From Actinomycetota bacterium (GTDB lineage Bacteria; Actinomycetota; Actinomycetes; Streptosporangiales; Streptosporangiaceae): DNA of 64,000 nucleotides. The stretch is taken from positions 47,058 through 111,057 of the forward strand of contig DAHVDE010000085.1 in NCBI GenBank assembly GCA_027313705.1. The letters run 5' to 3'. A program made the position numbers and the translations under genes. The notes below the pieces were generated by a model. The model was not told the DNA's origin, did no database searches, and was given only the letters and a program-made list of their open reading frames with translations. Numbering within the stretch: position 1 is the stretch's first letter; each line of letters starts with the position of its first letter. Shown here piece by piece: positions 26,182 through 35,102 of this stretch.

Positions 26182-26246
26182 TGCGGGGTGACAGGAACAT
26201 CGCCGCATTCGCCGGCCATTCCGCTGCGCTGCCCGGCCCGGCCCGC

Positions 26247-26750
26247 TTACAGGTGCCTGTACATGATGTGCAGGCCTACCTTGCCGTGCTCCGGGTGATC
26301 GAAGGCACCAGGCGCGGTGCCGATGATGGCGAAGCCTAGTGACTGCCACAGGTGCACGGCGGCGCTGTTGGTTTCCACGACGGCATTGAACTGGATGCTG
26401 GCAAAGCCGGCGGCGCGGCACCAGTCAATGACGTATTCGCCGAGCGCGCGACCTGTGCCGTGGCCCTGACGGGCCGGGTCGACCAGGAACGACGCCGTCG
26501 CCACATGCGAGCCGCGGCCTGGCCGGTTTGGCCCCATCTTCGCCGAGCCAACGATCGCGCCGTCACTTACCGCCACGACGGTCTGCCCTGGCGGCTGTTC
26601 CATCCACCAGGGCCTGGCTTGCTCGAGCGTCTGCCCCTCAGGGAAGGAATAGGTCTTTCCCTCGGCCATGATCGCGGCATAGATGGGGTAAATGAGCGGC
26701 CAGTCTTGCTCGGTTGCCTGCCTGATGAGCACGATCAGGGACACTACCAT
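26247..26750 (-). CDS. GNAT family N-acetyltransferase (PAT/Bar-like)
   Basis: This 167-residue acetyltransferase has the acetyl-CoA-binding pyrophosphate loop RQGHGTGRALG (about 94-104) and C-terminal NSAAVHLWQSLGF, which is the usual motif B of phosphinothricin-acetyltransferase-like GNATs. Substrate unknown. Its ATG overlaps the stop of the upstream TauE gene by one base, so the two are co-translated. Confidence 0.85.
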   Translation of the reverse strand: MVVSLIVLIRQATEQDWPLIYPIYAAIMAEGKTYSFPEGQTLEQARPWWMEQPPGQTVVAVSDGAIVGSAKMGPNRPGRGSHVATASFLVDPARQGHGTGRALGEYVIDWCRAAGFASIQFNAVVETNSAAVHLWQSLGFAIIGTAPGAFDHPEHGKVGLHIMYRHL

Positions 26751-27523
26751 CAACGGTGCAGGCCGAGAAAACGGTCGATGGTGAAGAACACGCCGAAAAC
26801 GATAAGAAACCAGCCGAACGCCTGACGGGTCACGCGGCCCTGCACCCGATGAGCGAACTGGCCGCCGACCGCGCTTCCTGGTACCTGCCCGAGGGCGAAC
26901 TGGCCGGCCAGCGTCCAGTCGATGTGGCCGAGAGCCCAGTGCGTCAGCAGGGTAGGAATGGCGAGCACGATGATGACAAGCAAGCTCGTGCCCACCGCCG
27001 CTCGCATGCGCAGGCCGAAGAGCAGCAGGTAGACGGGAACGATCAAGAAGCCGCCGCCGTTGGCCAGCAAGCCGGTGAACACGCCGATCCCGAACATCGT
27101 CACGACCAGGATGGCGCGGTGATGCCGTAGTTCTTCGCCCTTCTCCCTGGCTGTCTCGTCCACGGGGCGCAGTACCCGCCACCCGGCGACTATCAGGACA
27201 GCTCCTGAGACAATCAGCAGTGCGGAACCGCCGGCCAGGCGGGAAAGCAGGGCGCCGGCGACGGTGCCTGGTACTCCGCCGAGAACTGACCAGGCGGCGG
27301 TGCGAGATCTGGCTTCGCGTGACCGCGCGTAAGGCACGACGGCGACACCTGCTGCCGGTATCGTCGCCGGAAGCGGCGAGGCGACCGCGATCAGCCCGGG
27401 TGCACCGAGCAGCGCGAGTACCGGGGTCGCCACCGAAGAACCGCCCACTCCGAACAGGCCCGTGCCGAGTCCCACGACTACTCCGGCCAGCACGATGAAC
27501 GGCCACCACACCAGGTGCGCCAT
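26750..27523 (-). CDS. TauE/SafE family sulfite/organosulfur exporter-like permease
   Basis: This 257-residue polytopic membrane protein has two related halves, each with a Gly-rich signature (GLGTGLFGVGGSSVATPVLA and GVFTGLLANGGGFLIVPVYL). That is diagnostic of the TauE/SafE family, which exports sulfite or sulfonated compounds. Eight membrane helices are expected. ATG 27523 or the adjacent GTG 27526 may start it. It is coupled to the GNAT gene downstream and diverges from the arginase-fold gene. Confidence 0.88.
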   Translation of the reverse strand: MAHLVWWPFIVLAGVVVGLGTGLFGVGGSSVATPVLALLGAPGLIAVASPLPATIPAAGVAVVPYARSREARSRTAAWSVLGGVPGTVAGALLSRLAGGSALLIVSGAVLIVAGWRVLRPVDETAREKGEELRHHRAILVVTMFGIGVFTGLLANGGGFLIVPVYLLLFGLRMRAAVGTSLLVIIVLAIPTLLTHWALGHIDWTLAGQFALGQVPGSAVGGQFAHRVQGRVTRQAFGWFLIVFGVFFTIDRFLGLHR

Positions 27524-27597
27524 CACCCGACCATCCCCGCTCCAGGCAAACCGCGCGGCTGATCTAGCGTACCGGCGGGATGTGAAAAGCTGGGGTC

Positions 27598-28503
27598 ATG
27601 ACGACGGCGCGTCGGGTGATAGTGCTGGGTGCGGCGACGAGTGCAGGTACGCATCATGCGGGTCAGGAGCGGGCGCCTGACGCGCTCCGCGAGGCCGGCC
27701 TGGTCAAGGCCATCGCGGACGCCGGGGTGCAGGTGACCGACGTCGGCGACGTCGTGCATGAAATCTTCCGTGCCGACAGCGAAGGCGTGAGCTTGCGTAA
27801 CCTTCGGCCGACGGTGCGGGCGGCGTCGGGCGTCGCCGATGCCGTTCAGTCGCTCGCGACGCCTGACGCGCTGCTCGTGGTGCTTGGCGGCGACTGCACG
27901 GTGACGCTTGGCGTGCTGGCCGGGCTGCAGCGGATCGAGCCGGATACCGCGCTGGTCTATTTCGACGGGGATGCTGACCTCGGGACTCCTGGCAATGGCA
28001 GCGGCATTCTTGACGCGATGGGCATCGCGCACCTTCTTGGCCTTACGGAAACCGAATTGACGAGCCTGTTCGCGGCCCGGCCGCCGCTCGCAGCGCAGCG
28101 GCTGGCCATGCTCGGCTACGACGAGACCGATCCTGGCAGCTTCAAGCCGTCGGTGTTCGAGGACAGGCCGGCGCTTTTCAGGTCGCCGGATTACGCCGTG
28201 CGGTCCGATCCGTCTGGGTGCGCCCGCGCCGCCCTGCGCGCGCTCGCGGGTGCCAGACGGCTCATCGTCCACTTCGACGTCGATGCGGTCGACTCAGGCG
28301 ACCTGCCGCTGGCGAACTTCCCGCATTACGGCACGGGTGTCCCGCTCGCCGCGGCGAGACAGGTCCTGTCAGTCCTCTTCACCGCGCCAGAGCTCGCCGC
28401 CGTGGTGCTGACCGAGGTCAACCCGAGCTATGACCCGGCAGGCGATTCGCTGCGCCGGTACGCAGACGCCGTCGCGGGCGCGCTCCTGGCCGGCCTCACC
28501 TGA
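27598..28503 (+). CDS. Arginase/ureohydrolase-fold protein with altered metal site
   Basis: This 301-residue protein has the arginase fold. The three metal motifs are recognisable but changed. GGDHS is GGDCT (97-101), DAHAD is DGDAD (123-127) and the last is normal, HFDVDAVD (225-232). Thus both His ligands of the usual Mn pair are replaced, by Cys100 and Asp125. Related actinobacterial proteins with GGDC exist, but their substrate is not known to me; formiminoglutamase or agmatinase activity cannot be assumed. ATG 27598 is the natural start. It is monocistronic and convergent with the ABC operon. Confidence 0.8.
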   Translation: MTTARRVIVLGAATSAGTHHAGQERAPDALREAGLVKAIADAGVQVTDVGDVVHEIFRADSEGVSLRNLRPTVRAASGVADAVQSLATPDALLVVLGGDCTVTLGVLAGLQRIEPDTALVYFDGDADLGTPGNGSGILDAMGIAHLLGLTETELTSLFAARPPLAAQRLAMLGYDETDPGSFKPSVFEDRPALFRSPDYAVRSDPSGCARAALRALAGARRLIVHFDVDAVDSGDLPLANFPHYGTGVPLAAARQVLSVLFTAPELAAVVLTEVNPSYDPAGDSLRRYADAVAGALLAGLT

Positions 28504-28519
28504 GCCAGGCCGGCCGCGG

Positions 28520-29266
28520 TCAGGCCACGTCACCCTTGATGGTGAACGCCGCCAGCCGGTTGATCCCGAGCCCTATCGTCAGCACGGCCAGCGCGAGGCC
28601 CATGCCGATCCCGGTGCCCGTGCTCAGGTAGGCATGCAGCGCGCTGTCGTGAGCGATCGCATCGGCGATCGCCAGCCCGTAGTGGCCCATGGAAAGCAGG
28701 GCGATTCCCGGCACCAGATTGGAAAGCAGCCCCTCCCAGAGCACCACGTAGATGAGGCCGAACGCCAGCGCGCGGCCCGGCCTGAACGTGGCGCTGAAGA
28801 AAATGAAGAGCGCGTTGTACAAGAACGAGGCGGCCACGGCGCCGACGAGCAAGCCGATACTTAGCTTGCTGCCAGGACTGGTGGCGATGGCCGAGGCCAG
28901 GTATTCGGGTATCGCCGCGAACGCGATCGTCAGCGCGGTCGCGACGACGTATTTGCTGAAGATCACGGTATAGCGGCGCACCGGCGTTGCCAGCAGGTGC
29001 ACGATGCTGCCATCCTCGATCTCGGCGCCGAGCACGCTCGTGCCGATGATCAGCGCGGTCAGCGGCAGGAGCACCGTGAATCCGAACGTACCGAGTATCT
29101 CAGGCGGCCATACCTGACTCGATGCGGCCGTCGCGGTGAGAAGCGCGGAAATGCCGATCAGGATGATGGCGGGCAATGCCAGCAGCATCGCTCGCCTGCG
29201 GCTCAAGGTCGCGCGCAGGGTAATGCGCACGATGACGCCGTTGATGAGGCCAGACAACCGAACCAC
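28520..29266 (-). CDS. ABC-2 type transporter permease
   Basis: This 248-residue membrane protein is the last gene of a four-gene exporter operon. Six hydrophobic segments and the arrangement match ABC-2 permeases (ISALLTATAASSQVWP, VLGAEIEDGSIVHLLATPVRR). The EDGSIVHLLATPVRR element is the coupling-helix region typical of the family. It probably pairs with the ATPase gene 11 bases upstream. Substrate unknown. Confidence 0.85.
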   Translation of the reverse strand: MVRLSGLINGVIVRITLRATLSRRRAMLLALPAIILIGISALLTATAASSQVWPPEILGTFGFTVLLPLTALIIGTSVLGAEIEDGSIVHLLATPVRRYTVIFSKYVVATALTIAFAAIPEYLASAIATSPGSKLSIGLLVGAVAASFLYNALFIFFSATFRPGRALAFGLIYVVLWEGLLSNLVPGIALLSMGHYGLAIADAIAHDSALHAYLSTGTGIGMGLALAVLTIGLGINRLAAFTIKGDVA

Positions 29267-29277
29267 CGCTCTCTTCG

Positions 29278-30189
29278 CTACGACGCCAGCAAGTAAGTGA
29301 ACACGCTTTCCAGGGATTCGTCGGCCGGGAGCACCTCGGTCAGGCTGATGCCGTGGTGGCGGCTCAGCCCGGCAAGTTCCCTGGTGAAGGTGCCGTAATC
29401 CGAGGCCTGGACCTGGAGGCCGTTCTGGGTAAGCTCGACCGCGCGGACCGCCTGCCTCCCGATGAGCGCCGCGCCAAGCGACCGGTCATCGGACGAGCGC
29501 ACCACGAACACGTGCGGCCGGTTCGTCATCAGCCTGCGGATCGCGCGGAAGTCCCCGGACGCCGCGAGCCGGCCGCCCACGATGACCTGGATGGTCCCTG
29601 ACAGCCGCTCGACTTCTTCGAGAATGTGCGAGCTGAACACGATCACCCGGCCCTTGCCGGCCTGCTCGTGCAGCAGGTCCATCATCTGCAGCCGCTGACG
29701 AGGGTCCATTCCGTTGAACGGCTCGTCGAGCAGCACGACCTGAGGGTCGTGCACCAGTGCGGCGGCTACCTTGATGCGCTGGCGCATGCCCTTGGAGTAA
29801 GTCGAGATCCGCCGGTCCTGCGCGGCGGTCATCTCGACCATCTCGATGGCGGCGCGGGCTGCGGCCAGCGGGTCGGGCAGCTTATGCAGCCTGGCCGTGG
29901 CGAGCACGAATTCCTCGCCGGTCAAGAACGCATACACGGAGTCACGGTCAGGCACGAGCGCGACCGTAAGGAACATGTCAGGATTGCGCCAGGTCGCCTG
30001 CCCGCCGATGCTGATCGCGCCGCGCGACGGCGGCAGGAAGCCGGCCATCATGTGCAGCAGCGTGGTCTTGCCCGCGCCGTTCGGGCCGAGCAGGCCGGTC
30101 ACGCCTGGTCCGATGGACATCGTGATGTCGTTTACCGCGACGACGTTGCCGTACCAGCGGGAAGCGCCGGTCACCTCGATGCCGGTCAC
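29278..30189 (-). CDS. ABC transporter ATP-binding protein
   Basis: This 303-residue ATPase has Walker A GPNGAGKTT (35-43), signature YSKGMRQRIK (131-140), Walker B VVLLDEPFNGMD and the switch His in FSSHILEE. The C-terminal 80 residues form the regulatory extension usual in ABC-2 exporters. GTG 30189 overlaps the stop of the upstream permease and has GGGAG before it; longer frames to 31008 cover another gene and are rejected. Confidence 0.92.
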   Translation of the reverse strand: MTGIEVTGASRWYGNVVAVNDITMSIGPGVTGLLGPNGAGKTTLLHMMAGFLPPSRGAISIGGQATWRNPDMFLTVALVPDRDSVYAFLTGEEFVLATARLHKLPDPLAAARAAIEMVEMTAAQDRRISTYSKGMRQRIKVAAALVHDPQVVLLDEPFNGMDPRQRLQMMDLLHEQAGKGRVIVFSSHILEEVERLSGTIQVIVGGRLAASGDFRAIRRLMTNRPHVFVVRSSDDRSLGAALIGRQAVRAVELTQNGLQVQASDYGTFTRELAGLSRHHGISLTEVLPADESLESVFTYLLAS

Positions 30190-31217
30190 GCGACTCCCAC
30201 CTTCCTGTACCTGAGGAACAGACCACCGATGGCCAGCGTCAGCATGATCAGGAACATCACGCCGTAAAGCGGCCCGTAGTGCCCGACTAGGTTGACCAGT
30301 TCGACATGGAGCGCGCCGCCTGGACCGGGCCCGCCGCCAGGACCAGGTCCAGGGGCGGGGCCGGGCCCGCCCGTCCTGGCGTAGAACACCTTCGTGCCCG
30401 AGCCGAACCAGTCGGCGACCCCGTTCATCACGGTGAATGGATTCATCAGCCCGGCCAGGCTGGCCAGCGCGGGCGGCTCGCCGCCTGCCGCTGGCTGGAA
30501 GGTCTGCAGCCCGATGTGGCTGAGCACGGTGGCGAGGATCCAGGTCACGAACAGCGGGACCGCGACCGCGCAGATGGAAAAGACGCGCTTGCCCGTCGAA
30601 GATGCGAGCGCCAGGCCGATGCTGGCGAGCAGCAGCGACCAGGCGAGCCCGTAAAGCAGGCCAGGGCCGAGCGCTCGTGTCTCGTGCCAGACCGCGCTGG
30701 CGCCGTGCACCTGGGAGACGGTTCCGACCCAGAGGATCAGCAGCGGGATCTCGATCATCGCCAGGCACGCCGTGGTGAAGCCTGCCAGCTTCGCGATCGG
30801 GTAGTCCATCCGGCTGATCGGGCGGGCGAAATACAGCGGCAGCGTGTGATACCTCAGGTCGGCGGAGACCAGGTTCGGTGCCTGAAGCGACACGAAGACG
30901 AGCAGCACGAGCGGCCGCAGCGCCTGCTGGTAGGTGTCGTAGCTGAACAGCCGTCCCTGGCCGGGATGCAGCGCCATCGCCGCGATGCTGACGACCGCGG
31001 GAAGGCACATCAGCACGAAAAGCAGTACAGGGAAGATCTTCGCCTTCGCCCCCCTGCCGATACCGAACGCGCTGCGCAGGCTCTGCACGGCGAGCGCCCT
31101 GACAATCTGAGCCCGGCCAAGGCGCTGGCCAGCGTACTTGCGGTAGCCGATGTCGTGAATCACGCCGCTGGCAGAGGAGACCGCCGCGGGCTGCACTCCG
31201 GCAGTGTCAGCGGACAC
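30186..31217 (-). CDS. ABC-2 type permease with Gly-Pro-rich loop
   Basis: This 343-residue permease has six hydrophobic segments and the coupling segment DLRYHTLPLYFARPISRMDYPIAK typical of this exporter family. Between residues 285 and 306 it carries a low-complexity Gly-Pro run (GPGPAPGPGPGGGPGPGG) just before the last membrane helix, in a loop expected to face the outside. It overlaps both neighbouring ATPase genes. Confidence 0.87.
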   Translation of the reverse strand: MSADTAGVQPAAVSSASGVIHDIGYRKYAGQRLGRAQIVRALAVQSLRSAFGIGRGAKAKIFPVLLFVLMCLPAVVSIAAMALHPGQGRLFSYDTYQQALRPLVLLVFVSLQAPNLVSADLRYHTLPLYFARPISRMDYPIAKLAGFTTACLAMIEIPLLILWVGTVSQVHGASAVWHETRALGPGLLYGLAWSLLLASIGLALASSTGKRVFSICAVAVPLFVTWILATVLSHIGLQTFQPAAGGEPPALASLAGLMNPFTVMNGVADWFGSGTKVFYARTGGPGPAPGPGPGGGPGPGGALHVELVNLVGHYGPLYGVMFLIMLTLAIGGLFLRYRKVGVA

Positions 31218-32169
31218 TGGCAGCTCCTGTCATCTCGATCATTGCCGGATCGGCCCTGAAAAGCTCTTCGATCCGATGCCTGCGCCGCACCATCCTGGTG
31301 AGCGGCAGCCCGAGGTCCGCGACCGCGTCGCGGATCAAGTCGTAGGTCTTCTGGTCGTCCACCTCGACTAGGAGCCCACGCTGATAGCCGACCGGTTTCA
31401 GGCCTCGCCTGGTCAGTTCGGCCATCAGTTCAGGCAGGCCCTCGTCAACCTCGACGAACAGGACCTGGCTTGCCTGCGTGATGGAACTGACCGAGTCGGC
31501 GCGCAGCAGCCGTCCGCCGTCGATCGCGACCAGGTGGTCGCAGATCTGCTCGATCTCCCCGAGCAGATGCGATGCCACCATGATCGAGATTCCGAACTCG
31601 GCCCCGATGCGCGCGATCAGCTCAAGCATCTGGTTGCGGCCGGCCGGGTCTAGTCCGTTGGTCGGCTCGTCGAGCAGCAGCAACCGCGGATCGCCAGCCA
31701 GTGCCTGCGCCAGCTTGACTCGCTGCTTCATCCCGGTGGAATAGGTGCCGATCTGGCGGTAACGCTCCTCATAAAGGCCTACATGCCTGAGTGAGTCCGC
31801 GGCGCGCTCACGCGCGGCGGTCGCAGGAAGACCTGACATCCGGCCGAGGTGAGTCACCAGTTCTGTCGCGGTTACATCGGGCGGCAGGCAATCGTGCTCG
31901 GGCATGTACCCGGTCATCGTCCTGATCTCGAAGCCGTCAGCGGCGCAGTCGAGTCCGAGCACTGCAGCACGGCCGGCGGTCGGCCTGAGCAGCCCGAGAA
32001 GGATCTTGATAAGCGTCGACTTGCCCGCGCCATTGGCGCCGACCAGGCCGGTGACGCCTGGCTGGACAGTGACGGTGAGCTGGTCAAGCGCCGTGACCGT
32101 GCTGCCGTAGCGCATGGTGAGCGCATCGGCCTCGATAACGGCGCCAGCGACTGGCTCCAACGTGCGCAT
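31207..32169 (-). CDS. ABC transporter ATP-binding protein (first gene of exporter operon)
   Basis: This 320-residue ATPase has Walker A GANGAGKST, signature YSTGMKQRVK, Walker B LLLLDEPTNGLD and switch His in ASHLLGE. The C-terminal domain resembles the bacitracin/YtrB-type exporters. ATG 32169 has a GGGGGC ribosome site and is the operon's first start. No GntR regulator, usual in YtrA-type operons, is present. The palindrome upstream may bind an unlinked regulator. Confidence 0.92.
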   Translation of the reverse strand: MRTLEPVAGAVIEADALTMRYGSTVTALDQLTVTVQPGVTGLVGANGAGKSTLIKILLGLLRPTAGRAAVLGLDCAADGFEIRTMTGYMPEHDCLPPDVTATELVTHLGRMSGLPATAARERAADSLRHVGLYEERYRQIGTYSTGMKQRVKLAQALAGDPRLLLLDEPTNGLDPAGRNQMLELIARIGAEFGISIMVASHLLGEIEQICDHLVAIDGGRLLRADSVSSITQASQVLFVEVDEGLPELMAELTRRGLKPVGYQRGLLVEVDDQKTYDLIRDAVADLGLPLTRMVRRRHRIEELFRADPAMIEMTGAASVR

Positions 32170-32228
32170 GTGTAGCCCCCTGGGCCTTGGCGTATGTGCG
32201 TAGCTAACCATTGCACTGGTGCCACGCT

Positions 32229-32258
32229 GGCGTCATCAGCCGGCAGACTGATGACGCC
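32229..32258. promoter_or_regulatory. Perfect 11-bp inverted repeat between divergent transporter and peptidase
   Basis: GGCGTCATCAG and CTGATGACGCC flank an 8-base spacer. It lies 60 bases upstream of the ABC operon start and 90 bases before the S9 peptidase start. The symmetry and location suggest a dimeric-regulator operator shared by both units; a hairpin in a leader is the alternative. Confidence 0.5.
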
Positions 32259-32347
32259 TGCCACTTCAGAGGTAGACGGCTACTTACGGCGCCAATGCTG
32301 TTCCCGTTGTATGCCGCCAGTCCCGCTCGCGGCAACGGCGCCTGGGC

Positions 32348-34360
32348 ATGAGATTATCCCGGACTATGCGTGAGGACCTGCGGGAATCCCCTGAGTACGC
32401 GGCGGTCGCCGAGTACGTGAGGCGGCTGCACGAACCCGGTTTCGGCCGGCCGCACCATGTCAGTGATCTGGATATGACGACGGATGCCGGCCGGCTGGTG
32501 GTGACCGGATCGGTCTACGACAAACTTGAAGGGCTGCCGCGTACCGCGCTTTACGAAGTGCGCGAGGGTGCGCTGCGCGTGCTGACTTCAGGTGCCGGCT
32601 CGGCTAAGGCCGGTCGGCTCGCGCCTGACGGCTGCGCCCTTGCCTTCTTGTCCGACCGGGCCAAGGCTGATGTGTTCCAGCTTTACCTGCTGTCCGACGG
32701 GCAGTTCGGCGAGGCCGTGGCGGCGCCGGCCGTGCCTGGAACGGTCGAGTTCCTCGCCTGGTCACCTGAAGGAAGCCGCATCCTGCTCGGGGTCGCCGGA
32801 CTTGGCGCCGAGATGGCGGACGCGCAGGGATCGGGGACGGCCGGGCCAGGCGACTCGGGGCTGCCGTCCTGGTATCCCGAGGTCGAGGCGGGGACGCCGC
32901 AAGATGCCTGGCGCAGCCTGTGGATCTATACCCCGGCTTCTGGCGAGCTTGAGAAGGTCTCACCCGACGGGCTGAACGTCTGGGAGGCGGCCTGGTCCGA
33001 CGAAGAGCATGTGCTGGCCATCACCAGCGAGCGGCCGGGAGAAGACGACTGGTACTCGGCGGTCCTCAGCAGGCTCGACATCTCAACTGGCGAGGTCACC
33101 GAGTTGCTCAGCAGCGAGGTCCAGCTCGGGCTGCCCGCCGGGACCTCGGACGGCAAGCTGGCCGCCGTCGTGCAGGCCGTCTGCAGCGATCGGTGGGTGG
33201 TAGCCGGCGACCTGATCCTGCTTGACCTGGTGACAGGTACTAGCTGCGTCGTGGACACCTCTGGTACCGATGTAACGGCGGTTCAGTGGATCGACCGAAC
33301 CAGGCTCGGCTACTTCGGCCAGCGTCACCTGGAGAGCGTGGCCGGGATCGCCTGCGTCGGGGACGGACCGCTGCCTGCGAAGATCACCGCCGACGAGCTG
33401 GCGGCGTCCGCCAGGTCCTGGGCGAGCTGGTTCTACCCGGCTGGCGCTTTCACCTGCGACGGCCAGGTCGTCGTGATCCGTCACGACTACGACCTGCCGC
33501 AGGAGATCGCGGTCATCGGGGCGGATACGGACCAGGTACTTGTCTCGCTCGCGGGGGCAGGTACCGACTACATCGCGTCGATCGCGGGCTCGGCGAGGAA
33601 TGTGAGCTGGACCGCGCCTGACGGGATGGTGATCGAAGGAGTCCTGTGCAGGCCGGCCGGAAACGGGCCGTTCCCGCTGGTCTTGCATGTCCACGGCGGG
33701 CCGGTCGACGCCTACAAGCCGAGCTGGATGATGCGTGACTACGCGGTACCCTTGCTGGTTTCCCGCGGTTACGCGGTACTTCACCCGAACCCGCGCGGCA
33801 GCTCGGGGCGCGGCCAGGAGTTCGCTGCCGCGGTCGTCGGCGACATGGGCGGCGCGGATACCTATGACTACCTGTCAGGTATCGACGCCATGGTCGAGCG
33901 CGGGATTGCCGACCCTGACCGGATCGGCACGATGGGCGTCAGCTACGGCGGGTTCATGTCGGCCTGGCTGGTTACCCAGGACTCCAGGTTCAAGGCGGCG
34001 GTGGCGGGCTCACCGGTGACCGAGTGGTACAGCTTCACCTTCACCACCAACATTCCCAGGTGGGGACTGTGGTTCCTGGACAACGCCGATCCAGGGCAGG
34101 CCGGAAACCAGCTGCACGAACGCAGTCCGGTCATGCACGCGAGCAAGGCCAGGACGCCGACGCTGCTCACTGCGGGCGCGAACGACCGGTGCACGCCGGA
34201 CGGCCAGGCCAGGGAGTTCTATCAGGCGCTGACCGGTCGCGGTGTCGACTCGGAACTGGTGATCTACCCAGAAGAAGGACACGGAGTCAGCCGCTTCCCC
34301 GCCGTCACCGACTACCTGACCAGGATCGTGACCTGGTTCGGCAAATACATGCCGGCCTGA
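32348..34360 (+). CDS. S9 family prolyl oligopeptidase-like peptidase
   Basis: This 670-residue protein has an N-terminal beta-propeller (residues about 30-410) and an alpha/beta-hydrolase domain with Ser532 in GVSYGGFMS. The Asp is in AGANDRCTP and the His in PEEGHGVSRF. It resembles acylaminoacyl-peptidases. No signal peptide is seen. It is divergent from the ABC-2 exporter and may share its regulation, which would fit turnover of a peptide that is then exported; that link is inference. Confidence 0.92.
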   Translation: MRLSRTMREDLRESPEYAAVAEYVRRLHEPGFGRPHHVSDLDMTTDAGRLVVTGSVYDKLEGLPRTALYEVREGALRVLTSGAGSAKAGRLAPDGCALAFLSDRAKADVFQLYLLSDGQFGEAVAAPAVPGTVEFLAWSPEGSRILLGVAGLGAEMADAQGSGTAGPGDSGLPSWYPEVEAGTPQDAWRSLWIYTPASGELEKVSPDGLNVWEAAWSDEEHVLAITSERPGEDDWYSAVLSRLDISTGEVTELLSSEVQLGLPAGTSDGKLAAVVQAVCSDRWVVAGDLILLDLVTGTSCVVDTSGTDVTAVQWIDRTRLGYFGQRHLESVAGIACVGDGPLPAKITADELAASARSWASWFYPAGAFTCDGQVVVIRHDYDLPQEIAVIGADTDQVLVSLAGAGTDYIASIAGSARNVSWTAPDGMVIEGVLCRPAGNGPFPLVLHVHGGPVDAYKPSWMMRDYAVPLLVSRGYAVLHPNPRGSSGRGQEFAAAVVGDMGGADTYDYLSGIDAMVERGIADPDRIGTMGVSYGGFMSAWLVTQDSRFKAAVAGSPVTEWYSFTFTTNIPRWGLWFLDNADPGQAGNQLHERSPVMHASKARTPTLLTAGANDRCTPDGQAREFYQALTGRGVDSELVIYPEEGHGVSRFPAVTDYLTRIVTWFGKYMPA

Positions 34361-34477
34361 CCCGGCGTCGTCGCGGGCGGCAGCGGCGTCCGGTACGGCG
34401 AGCATCACGGAGATCACCGGGATGCTGATCGGTTCCGAAGCCATGGGCTAACTTGCCAGGACACTAGTCTTCTGCTC

Positions 34478-35080
34478 ATGGCTTTGCGACCTGAAGAGTT
34501 CTACGATCATGCCCTCGGCGCCGCTGACGGCGAGGGACGGCTGCCGCTGGCCCGCATGACCGGGTGGGAGATCAGCCCGTTCGAACAAGAAGGCCTCATG
34601 GTGGCGCCGCTGCGCCCGCCGGTTCTCCCCGAGCCGGACAGGCACGGCGAGGATCCCGCTGGCTGCAATGACTGCCGTCGCAGGGACGAGGGGATCTGGC
34701 TCGATGACCGGTGGCGGCTGACGCGAATCGGCGGGGTTGGCGTGCCGCTGGTCCTGATGCTCTATCCGCGCGACCATTACGACCTGGCTGACCTGCCCGA
34801 TGACCTCGCCGCCGAACTTGGCCTGCTGACAGTTCACATCGCCCGTCATGTCCAGGCGCTGCCGCACATTTCCCGAGCGCATGTGTACCGGATCGGCGAC
34901 GGCGGCGCGCACCTGCACATCTGGTTCTTCGCCAGGCCGCAGGGTCAGGCGCAGCTTTACGGCTCCTGGCTGGTCGTGTGGGATGACCTGCTGCCCGAAT
35001 ACCCGCAGGACGTGGCTGCGGCGGACGCGGCGAAAGTCGCCGACGCGCTGACTGCCTCTTACGGAGGCGTCCGGCCGTAA
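34478..35080 (+). CDS. HIT-superfamily protein
   Basis: This 200-residue protein of the histidine-triad superfamily has a CNDC metal-like pair near residues 63-66, the core strand LVLMLYPRDHYDLADLP and the active-site strand GGAHLHIWFFARP (about 145-157). HLHIW provides two of the triad His; the third is less clear. HIT proteins hydrolyse or transfer nucleoside monophosphates. No specific substrate can be assigned. It is followed after 22 bases by a lipoprotein gene. Confidence 0.75.
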   Translation: MALRPEEFYDHALGAADGEGRLPLARMTGWEISPFEQEGLMVAPLRPPVLPEPDRHGEDPAGCNDCRRRDEGIWLDDRWRLTRIGGVGVPLVLMLYPRDHYDLADLPDDLAAELGLLTVHIARHVQALPHISRAHVYRIGDGGAHLHIWFFARPQGQAQLYGSWLVVWDDLLPEYPQDVAAADAAKVADALTASYGGVRP

Positions 35081-35102
35081 GATCTGGTTACCAGGAGGTT
35101 GC

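Noticed and set aside
26751..27509. N-terminal extension that would join the GNAT gene to 250 more residues
   Set aside because: That extension is antisense-frame read-through of the TauE gene, which overlaps; the GNAT starts at 26750.
30190..31008. Long N-terminal extension of the second ABC ATPase
   Set aside because: It lies in another frame of the permease gene; the GTG at 30189 with a good ribosome site fits the family length.
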